64,000 bases of DNA, taken from positions 3,534,001 through 3,598,000 of the forward strand of contig NZ_CP120210.1 in NCBI RefSeq assembly GCF_029369745.1. The letters run 5' to 3'. This DNA is from Amycolatopsis sp. QT-25. GTDB lineage: Bacteria; Actinomycetota; Actinomycetes; Mycobacteriales; Pseudonocardiaceae. Made by a program: the position numbers and the translations under genes. Under the pieces are notes generated by a model, which saw nothing but the letters and a program-made list of their open reading frames with translations, searched no databases and was not told the DNA's origin. This document shows, one piece after another, positions 16,324 to 25,296 of the stretch. Within the stretch, counting starts at the first letter, position 1; every line of letters begins with the position of its first letter.

Positions 16324-17663
16324 AGCGCGGGCACGTTCGGCGGTTCCCAGCCGGGCATGGAGGTGTGCGGCTGGATCACCCGGTAGTTGCTGCCGTCGTA
16401 GCTGGCGGTCGCGCCGGAGCCGTAGTAGGTGTACGGCGCCCAGGTGCCGCCCGGCGGGTTCGACGTGGTCGGGCTGGTCGGAGTGGTCGGGGTGGTGGTC
16501 CTGGTCGGCGTCGTGGTGGTGCTGGACGGCGGGTTCCCGCTGACCGTCAAACGAAGGTTGTAGACGCTCAGGATCTCCGAGATCGGCTGGAAGTAGATGG
16601 TGCCGCCGGAGGTGCAGTTGCCGGAGCCACCGGAGGTGACGCCCTGCGCCTGGTCTCCGGTGAGCCACGAACCGCCGGAGTCACCGGGCTCGGCACAGGC
16701 GTTCGTGCGGGTCAGGCCGGTGATGGTGCCCTCGGGATAGGTGACCGAGGTGTTCTTCTGCAGGATGGTGCCGCAGCGCCAGCCGGTGGTGGAGCCGGAG
16801 CGGCACACCGAGGAGTTGACCGGGGCCTCGGTCGAACCGGCGACCGGCACGGTGCCGGGGTAGCGGTTCACCAGCGGACGCGGGGTGTTGCCCGCGTCGG
16901 TGCGGACCCAGGCGTAGTCGTTGCCGGGGAAGCTGGAGCCGGCGACGGTCCCGCTCGGGTTCGAGGTGCGGGTGCCGGTGGTGCCGCAGTGCCCGGCGGT
17001 CACGAAGCCACCGTCGACGGCGAAACCGATGGAGCAGCGGCCCGAGCCGAAGGTGTAGGCGTTGCCGCCGATGATGTCGATCAGCGGGCGCGGGTCTTCG
17101 GTGCTGGCTTCGACCCGGACCAGGTCGGACGGCACGCCGGAGTCGGCCGCCCACGACTTCGCGGCGGCTTCCCCGCCGGCGTTGGCGAGCACCACGATCG
17201 AGTTGGTGGTGACGTCGGTGAACCAGCCGGGCACGGTGTTCGGTGCCTTGCCGGACTTGGCGTCCAGCCGCAGCTTCGCCGCGTCGAGATCGGTGGCACT
17301 GCGGGCGACGGTCTTCGGGATCGCGCCCGCGGCGCGCACCAAGTCGGCCTGGGCGGCGTCGGTGACCGCCACGGTGAGCGTGGCCCCGGTGCCGTCCAGC
17401 CACGAACCGGCGTACGACGTGCCGAGCTGCCTCTTCAGCGTGTTGTCGGCGACCGCGGCGCGCTGTTCGCTCGCGAGCCGGAGCTTGGCCTGCTCGGGGC
17501 TGATCTTCAGGTCGCGGGCCATCGCGGCCAGCATTTCGGACTGGGCCTGGTCGCCGGCGGTGGCTTGCTGACCGGCGCTCGCACTGGGGGTGAGGGCGAT
17601 GGCGGTGACCAAGCCTGCCCCGGTTATGGCCGCGGCAGCCGCGGCTAAGATCTTTCTGTTCAT
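16308..17663 (-). CDS. Secreted S1-family (streptogrisin-like) serine protease with C-terminal carbohydrate-binding module
   Basis: A 451-residue preproenzyme. Signal peptide MNRKILAAAAAAITGAGLV; alpha-lytic-type pro-region about residues 35-190 (including AVTDAAQADLVRAAGA); protease domain about 200-385. Triad: His in TAGHCG, Asp in NDYAWV, Ser in EPGDSGGSW. Cysteines pair as in streptogrisins. A Thr/Pro linker (TTTTPTRTTTPTTPTSPTT) leads to a 50-residue tail with aromatic residues (WAPYTYYGSGATASYDG, PGWEPPNVPALWEL), resembling chitin-binding type 5/12 modules. The start is the ATG at 17663 with GAGGAAAG upstream. Probably degrades protein bound to chitin or fungal walls (inference). Confidence 0.88.
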   Translation of the reverse strand: MNRKILAAAAAAITGAGLVTAIALTPSASAGQQATAGDQAQSEMLAAMARDLKISPEQAKLRLASEQRAAVADNTLKRQLGTSYAGSWLDGTGATLTVAVTDAAQADLVRAAGAIPKTVARSATDLDAAKLRLDAKSGKAPNTVPGWFTDVTTNSIVVLANAGGEAAAKSWAADSGVPSDLVRVEASTEDPRPLIDIIGGNAYTFGSGRCSIGFAVDGGFVTAGHCGTTGTRTSNPSGTVAGSSFPGNDYAWVRTDAGNTPRPLVNRYPGTVPVAGSTEAPVNSSVCRSGSTTGWRCGTILQKNTSVTYPEGTITGLTRTNACAEPGDSGGSWLTGDQAQGVTSGGSGNCTSGGTIYFQPISEILSVYNLRLTVSGNPPSSTTTTPTRTTTPTTPTSPTTSNPPGGTWAPYTYYGSGATASYDGSNYRVIQPHTSMPGWEPPNVPALWELA

Positions 17664-18063
17664 GTCGGCGCTTTCCTCGAAACTGGCGGGGGAGGGGGAT
17701 TCGTCCCCGACCGTACGAGGCGCCTCACTCGACTGGTACATACCATTTGGGTCATATCGCCCGGCTTGAACGTGGGATGATATGGCGGGATTTCCTGGCG
17801 ATCCGGCCGATGAATCCGTTGCGGTGCAACGGTTCAGTCATCAGCGGAAGAAGCCGGAGCCAGCCGCCCGAGCCGATCCGGCACGGCGTTCCCTGTCGTC
17901 AATACCGTACTTTTGAGGGGTAGGGCAAAGGGAAGACCGGAACTTCTCACAGAGTGAGGAAGTGCCCGTCGTGCCGGAAGGGCCGGCCACGCACGGATGC
18001 GCGGCCGGATCAGCCGGGTCACCACCGGGCGGTGATCAGGTGCGCGGTCACAGCGGCGGCGAA
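17664..18063. other. 400-bp gap upstream of protease gene
   Basis: No gene. It should hold the protease promoter, because the next upstream gene ends at 18064 on the same strand. A CATATC (17753-17758) and its complement GATATG (17779-17784) are 20 bp apart, a possible regulator site. Nothing else recognisable. Confidence 0.4.
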
Positions 18064-19260
18064 CTAGACATGCTTGATCGGGGCCGCGACCCGGAAATCT
18101 CGCGAAGAGGGAACGAGTGCGGCGGCCGCCGGAGCGGCGAAGCAGACGACCGCGCAGACCGCCAGAACCGGCGCCGCCCCGAACCGGTCGATCGCGGGCG
18201 CGATGAGGGCCAGCCCGGCGGGCGCCAGGCCGTAGGAGAACAGGAAGTCCAAAGAGGACACCCGGGCGAGCTTGCCCGGCTCGACCTCCCGCTGGGTCGC
18301 GGTGAACCAAGGGACGTTGAACAGTTCGATACCCAGCCCGGCGACGGCGTAAGCGGCCACGACGAAGGCCGGATGCACCGGGAACAGCAGGCTCAGGGGC
18401 GCGAAGCCGTAACAGCCGAGCCCGATCAGCGCCGCCCAGCCCTGCCGTCCGGGGCGCCAGCGCGCGATGACGACCGCACCCGCGAGCGCGCCGATCGTGT
18501 ACGCGGTGAGCCCGGCGGCCAGGACGGCTTCGGTGTCGTAGCGGTCGCGGCTGACCAGCGGCAGCACGACGCCGGTGGCGGAATAGCCGGTCGCTATCAC
18601 GGCGGTCAGCGCGCCGAGCCCGGCCAGGAACCACGGATGACGGCGGGCCTCGCGGAGGCCGTCGGCGAACTCGCCGAAAAAGCGGGCCTTGGTCGTGGCC
18701 GGGGCGGGGGCGAAAGACCCTCGCGGCGGGATCAGGGCCGCTCCCAGCCACAGCACCCCGGTCCCGATCACCAGAGCCGGCGTCGGGACGAACCGGGAGA
18801 GCAGGGCGGTGAGACCCGGTGCGACCAGGGTCGTGACCCGGACGGCGAGGGTCATCGCGGCGTTGGCCCGCTGCCGCCGATCCTCGGTGATCACCTCCGC
18901 GGTCAGCGCCTGGAACGCCGGGCGGCACGCGCCCTGTCCGACGCCGACGACGGCGGCCGCGACGGCCGTCAGCAGGACGGAACGGCCCATGCCCGCCGCG
19001 ATCGGGGGAGTGGCGACACCCGCGATGAGACCGGCCCAGAGCACGACCCCGCGCCGTGAGTACCGGTCGGCCAGCACCCCCGCCACCGGGACCGCCACGA
19101 GGAACCCGGCCGTCCGCGCGGCCAGCACGATGCCCAGGTCCACGGCCGAAAGCGACCGTTCCAGCACGGCCAGTCCGAGGATGAACGGCAGTGCCCAGGT
19201 CGCCAGTCCGGAGGCGGTGTTGCCGGTCCAGAGCCGGACGAACGACAGGCTGCGGAGCAC
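18064..19260 (-). CDS. MFS transporter
   Basis: A 398-residue protein with about 12 hydrophobic segments. The family A-like loop (GVLADRYSRRGVVL) follows transmembrane segment 2 near residue 62. FFGEFADGLREARRHPW is the central cytoplasmic loop of macrolide/enterobactin-exporter-like MFS proteins. GTG start at 19260. Substrate unknown; drug efflux is most common in this subfamily. It diverges from the small membrane protein at 19316. Confidence 0.82.
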   Translation of the reverse strand: MLRSLSFVRLWTGNTASGLATWALPFILGLAVLERSLSAVDLGIVLAARTAGFLVAVPVAGVLADRYSRRGVVLWAGLIAGVATPPIAAGMGRSVLLTAVAAAVVGVGQGACRPAFQALTAEVITEDRRQRANAAMTLAVRVTTLVAPGLTALLSRFVPTPALVIGTGVLWLGAALIPPRGSFAPAPATTKARFFGEFADGLREARRHPWFLAGLGALTAVIATGYSATGVVLPLVSRDRYDTEAVLAAGLTAYTIGALAGAVVIARWRPGRQGWAALIGLGCYGFAPLSLLFPVHPAFVVAAYAVAGLGIELFNVPWFTATQREVEPGKLARVSSLDFLFSYGLAPAGLALIAPAIDRFGAAPVLAVCAVVCFAAPAAAALVPSSRDFRVAAPIKHV

Positions 19261-19315
19261 CGGGTGACGATAGCAAGGAGAGACAGCGGGCCCGGTCGCG
19301 CTCTACTCTGCCTCC

Positions 19316-19861
19316 GTGCGCACGCCGACCCCGACCCGAGGCCCGGCCCGGCGCCTCCGCGGCGGGGCCGTGGGGGTCCTGACCGGCACCCTGGCGACCG
19401 GCGCCCACGTCGGGACCAGCGGACGTGTCCCCGACCTGGGCGTGGTCGTACTGCTCGTCGCCCTGCTGAGCTGGGTGGCGTACGCGTTCGCGGGCCGGCG
19501 GCGCGGCCCGCTCGCCATCCTCGGCCTGGTGGCCGGCGGGCAGGTGGCGATGCACGCTTGCCTGACCTTCCTGACCTGGCAGTCGCATTCCCGGCACACC
19601 GAAGCCCCGGACAACGGCCTGGCCATGGCGGCCGGGCACGCCGCCGCGACCCTCGTGGTGGTCGTGGTGCTCGCGGGCGCCGAGCAGGTCCTGTTCGCGC
19701 TCACGGCGCTGATCGCCTCGGTCCTGCCGCGGCGTCCGGCCCCGCGGCCGGCGACGGCGCCGCTGCGGATCCGCGTCCCGCTCGCGGTGGAGTTCCCCGC
19801 GAGCGAGGCGCTGCTGCGTGACGTGCTCTCACGGCGCGGTCCACCGCTGTCGTTCGCCTGA
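19316..19861 (+). CDS. Small integral membrane protein
   Basis: A 181-residue protein with about four hydrophobic segments (GVVVLLVALLSWVAYAF, LAILGLVAGGQVAMHACLTF, ATLVVVVVLAGAEQVLFAL and a first weaker one). His residues (MHACLTF; SHSRHTEAP) are in or near membrane segments. No named family recognised. It lies 111 bp before the PepSY protein on the same strand. Such pairs occur near copper-handling genes in actinomycetes, so a metal-related role is possible (inference). Confidence 0.7.
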   Translation: MRTPTPTRGPARRLRGGAVGVLTGTLATGAHVGTSGRVPDLGVVVLLVALLSWVAYAFAGRRRGPLAILGLVAGGQVAMHACLTFLTWQSHSRHTEAPDNGLAMAAGHAAATLVVVVVLAGAEQVLFALTALIASVLPRRPAPRPATAPLRIRVPLAVEFPASEALLRDVLSRRGPPLSFA

Positions 19862-19870
19862 TCCCCGAAA

Positions 19871-19896
19871 CCCTGCCGAGCCATGCCCCGGCAGGG
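19871..19896 (+). terminator. Short hairpin between membrane-protein genes
   Basis: CCCTGCCG (19871-19878) pairs with CGGCAGGG (19889-19896) over a 10-nt loop, ten bases after the stop of the small membrane protein. Weak terminator or attenuator candidate. Confidence 0.35.
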
Positions 19897-19972
19897 CTCA
19901 GCACGCGTGCCGTGAACATCCCGGCGCGCGGCGCAGGCGCACGCCTCCCCACCGACGCCTCAGGAGTTCCCC

Positions 19973-21358
19973 ATGGCAACGCAAACCGATCCGACCACGA
20001 GTCCACCCCGCACGTCCGGCTGGCGCGGACTGTTCCTCCGGCTCCACTTCTACGCCGGTGTCCTCGTCGGCCCGTTCGTCCTCATCGCCGCGCTCACCGG
20101 CGTTCTGTACGCGGCGACCCCGCAGTTGGAGTCCTGGGTCTACGCCGATCAGCTCCGGGCACCCGCGGGGCTGAACCAGGTCTCCCTCGCCGACCAGGTC
20201 AAAGCGGCTCAAGCGGCCAACCCCGGCGGTGACCTCGTCGCCGTCCGGCCCGCTCCCGAACCGGGCGACACGACCCGCGTGCTCTTCGCCCAGGACGGGC
20301 TCGGCGAGTCCGAACGGCGCGCGATCTTCGTCGACCCCGCCACCGCGCAGGTGCGCGGGGACCTCGTCGCGTACGGCTCGAGCGGCGCCTTGCCGTTCCG
20401 GACCACCCTCGACCAATTGCACCGCAACCTGCTGCTCGGCGAACCGGGACGGCTCTACAGCGAGCTCGCCGCCTCCTGGCTGTGGGTCGTCGCGCTGGGC
20501 GGTCTCGTGCTGTGGGTGAGCCGCCGCCGCACCCGCCGGAACGAGAAGGCCGAGTCCGCCCGCGGGAAGTCGGTGCGCCGTCACGGATCCGTCGGCCTGT
20601 GGGTACTGCTCGGCGCGCTGTTCCTTTCCGCGACAGGGCTGACGTGGTCGACGTACGCGGGTGAGAACGTCTCGGCACTGCGCGAATCCCTCGGCTGGGC
20701 CACGCCGGCCTTGCAGGTGACCGGCGCCGATGAACACGCCGGACATGCCGGGCACTCGGGTCACGGTGAAGCGCCCGCCGCGAAGCCCGAGAGCGTGGAC
20801 GCGATGCTCGCTTCGGCTCGTGCCGCCGGGATCGATGCGCCTTCGGTGGAGATCGGACTGCCGACCGAACCCGGCGCTCCTTGGCAGGTGGCGGAAATCG
20901 AACGCGGCTGGCCGACGCAGGTCGACGCCGTCGCGGTCGACGAGACCACCGGGCAGATCCTGGGCGAGGTGCGGTTCGGCGACTACCCGCTGATGGCCAA
21001 GCTCGCCCGCTGGGGAATCGACGCGCATATGGGTGTGCTGTTCGGCTGGCCCAACCAGATCCTGCTGCTCCTTCTCGGCGTCGGCCTGGTCACGCTGGTC
21101 GTGCTCGGCTACCGGATGTGGTGGCGGCGCAGGCCGACCCGGGCCACCGGGCTGACCTTCGGGCGGCCGATCCCGCGCGGGCAGTGGCGCAAGGCCCCGC
21201 TCGCGCTGGTGGTGGGTCTGCTCGTCCTCGCCGCCGCGATCGGCTGGTTCGTGCCGCTGTTCGGCCTCAGCCTGCTGGCGTTCCTGGTGATCGACCTGCT
21301 GCTGGGCCTGCGGTCCCGCCGCCGGTCCGCGCCGGAAGCCACCGACGTCACGGTATGA
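19973..21358 (+). CDS. PepSY-domain transmembrane protein, His-rich loop
   Basis: A 461-residue PepSY-associated (PiuB-like) membrane protein. First membrane segment LHFYAGVLVGPFVLIAALTG near residue 25, with the usual RLHFYAG start. PepSY-like extracellular repeats near 60-150 and 270-345. Other helices are at about 165, 205, 355 and 405. The loop between the middle helices has EHAGHAGHSGHGE (about residues 250-262), a candidate metal-binding run. Family members are linked to iron or copper reduction and uptake; this one is likely to be metal-associated. The 3' end overlaps the convergent SDR gene by 11 bp. Confidence 0.85.
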   Translation: MATQTDPTTSPPRTSGWRGLFLRLHFYAGVLVGPFVLIAALTGVLYAATPQLESWVYADQLRAPAGLNQVSLADQVKAAQAANPGGDLVAVRPAPEPGDTTRVLFAQDGLGESERRAIFVDPATAQVRGDLVAYGSSGALPFRTTLDQLHRNLLLGEPGRLYSELAASWLWVVALGGLVLWVSRRRTRRNEKAESARGKSVRRHGSVGLWVLLGALFLSATGLTWSTYAGENVSALRESLGWATPALQVTGADEHAGHAGHSGHGEAPAAKPESVDAMLASARAAGIDAPSVEIGLPTEPGAPWQVAEIERGWPTQVDAVAVDETTGQILGEVRFGDYPLMAKLARWGIDAHMGVLFGWPNQILLLLLGVGLVTLVVLGYRMWWRRRPTRATGLTFGRPIPRGQWRKAPLALVVGLLVLAAAIGWFVPLFGLSLLAFLVIDLLLGLRSRRRSAPEATDVTV

Positions 21359-22244
21359 GTTCCGCGCTCGCCGCCCACGACCGGGCGGCGAGCGCGGTGT
21401 CGGCCAGCTTGCCCCGAACCGGTTCCCGCCGGGGTGCACCGCGCAGGCCGAACAGCCGGGGGCCGAACATCTCGCCACCGCGCACGGCGGGATCGAGGAC
21501 GGCCCGGACGGCGGGCCAGGCCCCGGCTTCCTTGCCCTGCAACAGAAGCCCTGCCGGAAACTTCCGCCCGCCCGGCGCCGCGTGCACCGGCCTCGGCGGG
21601 GTCAGCGAGTCGAGCGCGCCACCGGGATGGTCGACGACGCTCAGCACCGTGCTGCCTGCGGCGCGCAGCCGCCTGTCGAGTTCGAAGGCGAACAGCATCT
21701 GTGCCTGCTTCGACCGTGCATAGGCGCGTTTGGGCTGGTAGTCGCGTTTGCTCTGGAGATCGTCCGGATCGAGCGCCGCGGACTTGCCCACGAAACTGCC
21801 CGTGGTGACGACGCGGCCGGCCTCCGCCGCGGCGAGCAAGGGCATCAGTCGGCGCACCAGCACGAAATGGCCGAGGTGGTTGGTGGCGAAGGTCAGTTCG
21901 AGACCATCGGTGGTCTCCTGCCTCGGCTGATCCTCCAGGAGCACGCCCGCGTTGCACACGACGGCGTCCAGTCGCTCGATTGCCAGGGTGTCCACAGAGG
22001 ACTCGATGGACGAGAGATCGGAAAGTTCGAGCCGCAGGTGCCCGAGGTTCGCGTCCGGGACCCGGGACCGGATCGAGGCCATCGCGACGTCGGCCTTGGC
22101 GGTGTTCCGGCTGCCGAGGAGCACGGTGGCCCCGGTGCCGGCGAGCTGTTCGGCGACGAAGTAGCCGATCCCCGCGTTGCCGCCGGTGACCAGGAAGGTC
22201 TTGCCGTCGGCTCGCGGCAGGTGGTGGACGTCCCAGTGCGTCAT
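21348..22244 (-). CDS. Short-chain dehydrogenase/reductase, retinol-dehydrogenase-like
   Basis: A 298-residue SDR. VTGGNAGIGYFVAEQL (residues 19-34) is the TGxxxGIG cofactor motif. VVCNAGVL is the NAG motif, ATNHLGHFVLVRRL follows, VTTGSF gives the catalytic Ser region and YARSKQAQ the YxxxK. NADP(H)-dependent carbonyl reduction is likely; substrate unknown. It is divergent from a TetR gene with a palindrome between them and is probably repressed by it. Confidence 0.88.
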   Translation of the reverse strand: MTHWDVHHLPRADGKTFLVTGGNAGIGYFVAEQLAGTGATVLLGSRNTAKADVAMASIRSRVPDANLGHLRLELSDLSSIESSVDTLAIERLDAVVCNAGVLLEDQPRQETTDGLELTFATNHLGHFVLVRRLMPLLAAAEAGRVVTTGSFVGKSAALDPDDLQSKRDYQPKRAYARSKQAQMLFAFELDRRLRAAGSTVLSVVDHPGGALDSLTPPRPVHAAPGGRKFPAGLLLQGKEAGAWPAVRAVLDPAVRGGEMFGPRLFGLRGAPRREPVRGKLADTALAARSWAASAELIP

Positions 22245-22287
22245 GACGGCCTACCTCTCGACGTCGAAGTCACTCCGAATATACACT

Positions 22288-22305
22288 CACTTCGATTTCG
22301 AAGTG
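22288..22305. promoter_or_regulatory. TetR-type operator in SDR/TetR divergent gap
   Basis: CACTTCGATTTCGAAGTG has 7-bp arms (CACTTCG/CGAAGTG) around ATTT, 22 bp before the TetR ATG. A related half-site (TTTCGATGTAGAGTG) follows at once and GTCGAAGTCACTC precedes it. Likely autoregulation by the TetR at 22327-22902 and repression of the SDR. Confidence 0.65.
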
Positions 22306-22326
22306 ATTTCGATGTAGAGTGACCGC

Positions 22327-22902
22327 ATGGGACGGACCGAGCCGAACAGGCGTGAACGCAAGAAGGCGGCGACACGCCAGGCCCTCTCGGAAGCGGCGCG
22401 AGAGCTGTTCCTGGAACGGGGATTCGACGACGTCACCGTCGCGGAGATCGCGGAGGCCGCGGACACGGCGGTGTCCACGCTGTTCGCGCACTTCCCCGGC
22501 GGCAAAGAGGCGCTGGTCCTCGGCCACGGGCACGAACGCGAGGCGGCACTGGCCGCCGCGGTGCGTGAACGAGCCGAGGGCGTCTCGATCCTGGAGGCTT
22601 TGCGAAACTTCCTCGCGACTCGCGGTCCGTTCGCTCCGGATCCCAGCCCGCTGGCACGCCGTGTCGCGGACCTCGTGCTCGCCACCCCGGCATTGCGCGC
22701 CTCCGCCAGGACATTGTGGACGGGCTGCGAGGACGCGCTCACGAAGGTCATCGCCGAAGAAGCCGGACAGGACGATTTCTCCGTACGGTTGCTGGCCCGC
22801 TATGTCCTGGAGGTCCCGGACCTGGCCGGTGCCGAGCCGGATCCCGCCGCGGCGCTGGAAGCCGCTTTCGTCTTCCTGCGGCGAGGCTGGCCGGGGTTCT
22901 GA
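22327..22902 (+). CDS. TetR-family repressor
   Basis: A 191-residue regulator. N-terminal HTH region: RKKAATRQALSEAARELFLE, DVTVAEIAEAADTAVSTLFAHF (residues 12-60). The C-terminal half is a variable ligand-binding domain. ATG at 22327. Divergent to the SDR gene, which is the probable target; a lipophilic or carbonyl compound as inducer would be usual. Confidence 0.88.
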   Translation: MGRTEPNRRERKKAATRQALSEAARELFLERGFDDVTVAEIAEAADTAVSTLFAHFPGGKEALVLGHGHEREAALAAAVRERAEGVSILEALRNFLATRGPFAPDPSPLARRVADLVLATPALRASARTLWTGCEDALTKVIAEEAGQDDFSVRLLARYVLEVPDLAGAEPDPAAALEAAFVFLRRGWPGF

Positions 22903-23073
22903 GCGCGGGGCCGGGTACTCGTTTCTCGCCGCTTCGTGCACCCACGCCGTGCCGCTTCAGCTGTTCTCGGGTGCCGGCGGAAAGAGCTGGTCGAACACGT
23001 CAGTGCGGCCTTACGAGGAATTTTTCAAGCGACAAGGGAAGACGGCGTCCCGGGTTGTCGAGAGCGGGGCACT

Positions 23074-23715
23074 TCAGGCTGTCAGGTACTCGGTCACCAA
23101 GTCGCCCAGCATCAGGCGATAGTGGGCACGGCGCGCGGGGTCGAGCATGTCGCGGCCGAAGATCGCCGAGAAGGTGTGCCGGTTCGCGAGGCGGAACACG
23201 CAGAACGAGCTGATCACCATGTGCACGTCGAGCGCGTCGACGTCGTCGCGGAACCGGCCTGTCTCACGGCCGCGATCGAGAATGCGGGTGAGTACGTCGA
23301 GAGCCGGGTTCGCCATGCCGGACAAGGCTTCGGATCGCGCGATGTGCTCGCCGTGATGGATGTTCTCGATGCTCACGAGGCGAATGAAGTCCGGGTTCGC
23401 CTCGTGGTGATCGAAGGTGAGCTCGGCGAGCCGGCGGATCGCGTCCTCGGGTTCGAGGTGATCGACGTCCAGATCTTGCTCAAGGGCGCGGATGGTCGCG
23501 TACGCTCGCTCGAGAGCGGCGACGTAGAGCTGTTCCTTGCCGCCGAAGTAGTAGTAGATCATCCGCTTCGTGGTGCTCATGCGATCGGCGATCTCGTCCA
23601 CTCTCGCGCCGGCGTAGCCCTTGTCGGCGAACTCTCTGGTGGCCACCGCGAGGATTTCGGCGCGAGTGCGTTCCTTGTCGCGCTGGCGCTCGACCTCGGA
23701 CGACGGTACGGCCAC
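23074..23715 (-). CDS. TetR-family regulator
   Basis: A 213-residue TetR protein. HTH: RAEILAVATREFADKGYAGA, VDEIADRMSTTKRMIYYYF (residues 18-58). The C-terminal domain has FDHHEANPDFIRLVSIENIHHGEHI, a block common in TetR_C regulators of small-molecule catabolism. GTG start. It stands alone, with no divergent partner within 340 bp, so the target is not visible. Confidence 0.87.
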   Translation of the reverse strand: MAVPSSEVERQRDKERTRAEILAVATREFADKGYAGARVDEIADRMSTTKRMIYYYFGGKEQLYVAALERAYATIRALEQDLDVDHLEPEDAIRRLAELTFDHHEANPDFIRLVSIENIHHGEHIARSEALSGMANPALDVLTRILDRGRETGRFRDDVDALDVHMVISSFCVFRLANRHTFSAIFGRDMLDPARRAHYRLMLGDLVTEYLTA

Positions 23716-24054
23716 CTGACTCCTTCCGAACCGCTGGCGGAGGCCTCACTCTAGCGCAGCCATCTCGCGTCGGCACCGGTATCGGGCTGTCGCTGAACCC
23801 GGCGCTGCGCGAACGGAAGCCGGTGAACCCGGGCTGCGTTGTCTCTGGCGGGTTTGTCTCTGGTGGTGGCTCCGCGAAGGCCTGGTGGCCGGCGGTCGGC
23901 GATCGGGACATCCGTTCGACGTTGGACAGTGTCCTGCGCCGAACTGGTCGGGACGCGGCTTTTTCGAGATGGCGCAAGAGATCGGCGAATATCGCTCAGT
24001 CCGGCCTTTGAGGCTTGACCCGTTTCTGTCGGTGGCCGGCCGTAGGTTCCTTCC
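23716..24054. other. Gap without recognisable gene
   Basis: No gene or clear regulatory motif seen. It contains GCTTTTTCGAGATGG and GTTTCTGTCGGTGGCCGGCC, which resemble flanks of the spaced hairpin repeats but have no full stem. Confidence 0.35.
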
Positions 24055-25293
24055 GTGGCTACCACTGGGGCCGAACTCATGGCCGTTCTCGAGGAAATGA
24101 CCGATTCCGAGCGTTTGGAGAAGATCAACGTGTTGGTGGATTCCCTGGACGACAGGGATTCCTTGCAGTTAGCGAAGAAGGCCAGTATCGCACTGGCCCG
24201 CATCGAGGCGCTTCGGTATCGGGCGTTGTCGCGGTTGAGCAAGGTGCGCGGTGGCGTACGGAGTGTGGTGCAGGAGGTGGCGATGGAACTGTCTCTTGTA
24301 GACGGTTACGCCGGCTCCCTCGTGGCGACCGGGGTGGCGTCGACGTCGCGATTGCCCCGGACGTTGTCGTTGATGGACCGCGGGAAGGTCGGCGGGTTCG
24401 CCGCGCAGAAGGTGGCGGAAGCGACGGCGTGGCTGTCCGATGAGGACTCCCTGGCGGCCGATGCGGCACTGGAGTCACGAATACCGGACAAGAACAGCGA
24501 ACAGGTCCGGAAGGCCGCGAGCTACGCGGCGACCAGGGCCGACCGCTCCGGTGCCGAGAGACGCGTGGCCGAGCGCAGGGCGGGCCGCCGTCTGTCCATG
24601 GCGCAAGGCGAGGCCGGAGTCGCGTCGATCGAGGTAGTGGACGGGCCGGTCGAGAAGGTCGCCGCGGCGTACCGACGAATTCACCGGGAAGCGCATGCGC
24701 TCCGAAACCAGGGGGATACGCGGACGATGGACCAACTCCGGGCGGATATCGCCCTCGCCCTGCTCCTCGGTGGGCAGGGCGGCGTCTCCGAGCGTGCCGA
24801 GGTGTTCCTGTACATGGACCTCACCACGTACCTGGGTTTGAACGACGATCCCGTGAAGATGGCCGGACACGGCTACCTCCCGGCAGGCCTTGGCCGTCAC
24901 ATCGCCACAGGGCCGGACACTGTTCTCCGGCGCATCATCACCGACCCGCTCAGCGGCCAAGTCCAAGACCTGGGCAGAACGCGATATCGCCCCGATGCGG
25001 CGACGGCGGAGTTCGTCCGTGTGCGGGATCGCGAGTGCCGAAGACCCGGCTGCGATCGGGCCGCCCACACCTGCGAACTCGACCACTCGATCCCTTGGCA
25101 GTTCCAAGGCGAAACGAACGTGGCCGACCTGGTCACCTACTGTCGTCGTGACCACCGGCTGAAAGACGAACCCGGTTGGATCCACCGCCTCGACCCCGAC
25201 GGCAGCCTCACCGTCACCACGCCCACCGGGCAGACCCACGTCAGCACACCGCCGCCGTTGCACGAGCCACGGCCGGATTCCCTGCCGTTCTGA
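24055..25293 (+). CDS. DUF222 / HNH endonuclease (13E12-repeat-like) protein
   Basis: A 412-residue protein. Helical DUF222 region about residues 10-300 (including ALARIEALRYRALSRL and RAEVFLYMDLTTYLG). C-terminal HNH motif: RDRECRRPGCDRAAHTCELDHSIPW, then G-T-N-ADLVTYCRRDH and RLKDEPGW; Cys pairs, ELDH and the final DH-K match active HNH nucleases. Members are numerous in mycobacteria and relatives (13E12 repeat family) and have no settled role; mobility or phage-related activity has been proposed. GTG start at 24055. It is immediately followed by a field of spaced hairpin repeats, the first 4 bp after the stop codon. Confidence 0.82.
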   Translation: MATTGAELMAVLEEMTDSERLEKINVLVDSLDDRDSLQLAKKASIALARIEALRYRALSRLSKVRGGVRSVVQEVAMELSLVDGYAGSLVATGVASTSRLPRTLSLMDRGKVGGFAAQKVAEATAWLSDEDSLAADAALESRIPDKNSEQVRKAASYAATRADRSGAERRVAERRAGRRLSMAQGEAGVASIEVVDGPVEKVAAAYRRIHREAHALRNQGDTRTMDQLRADIALALLLGGQGGVSERAEVFLYMDLTTYLGLNDDPVKMAGHGYLPAGLGRHIATGPDTVLRRIITDPLSGQVQDLGRTRYRPDAATAEFVRVRDRECRRPGCDRAAHTCELDHSIPWQFQGETNVADLVTYCRRDHRLKDEPGWIHRLDPDGSLTVTTPTGQTHVSTPPPLHEPRPDSLPF

Positions 25294-25296
25294 GGC

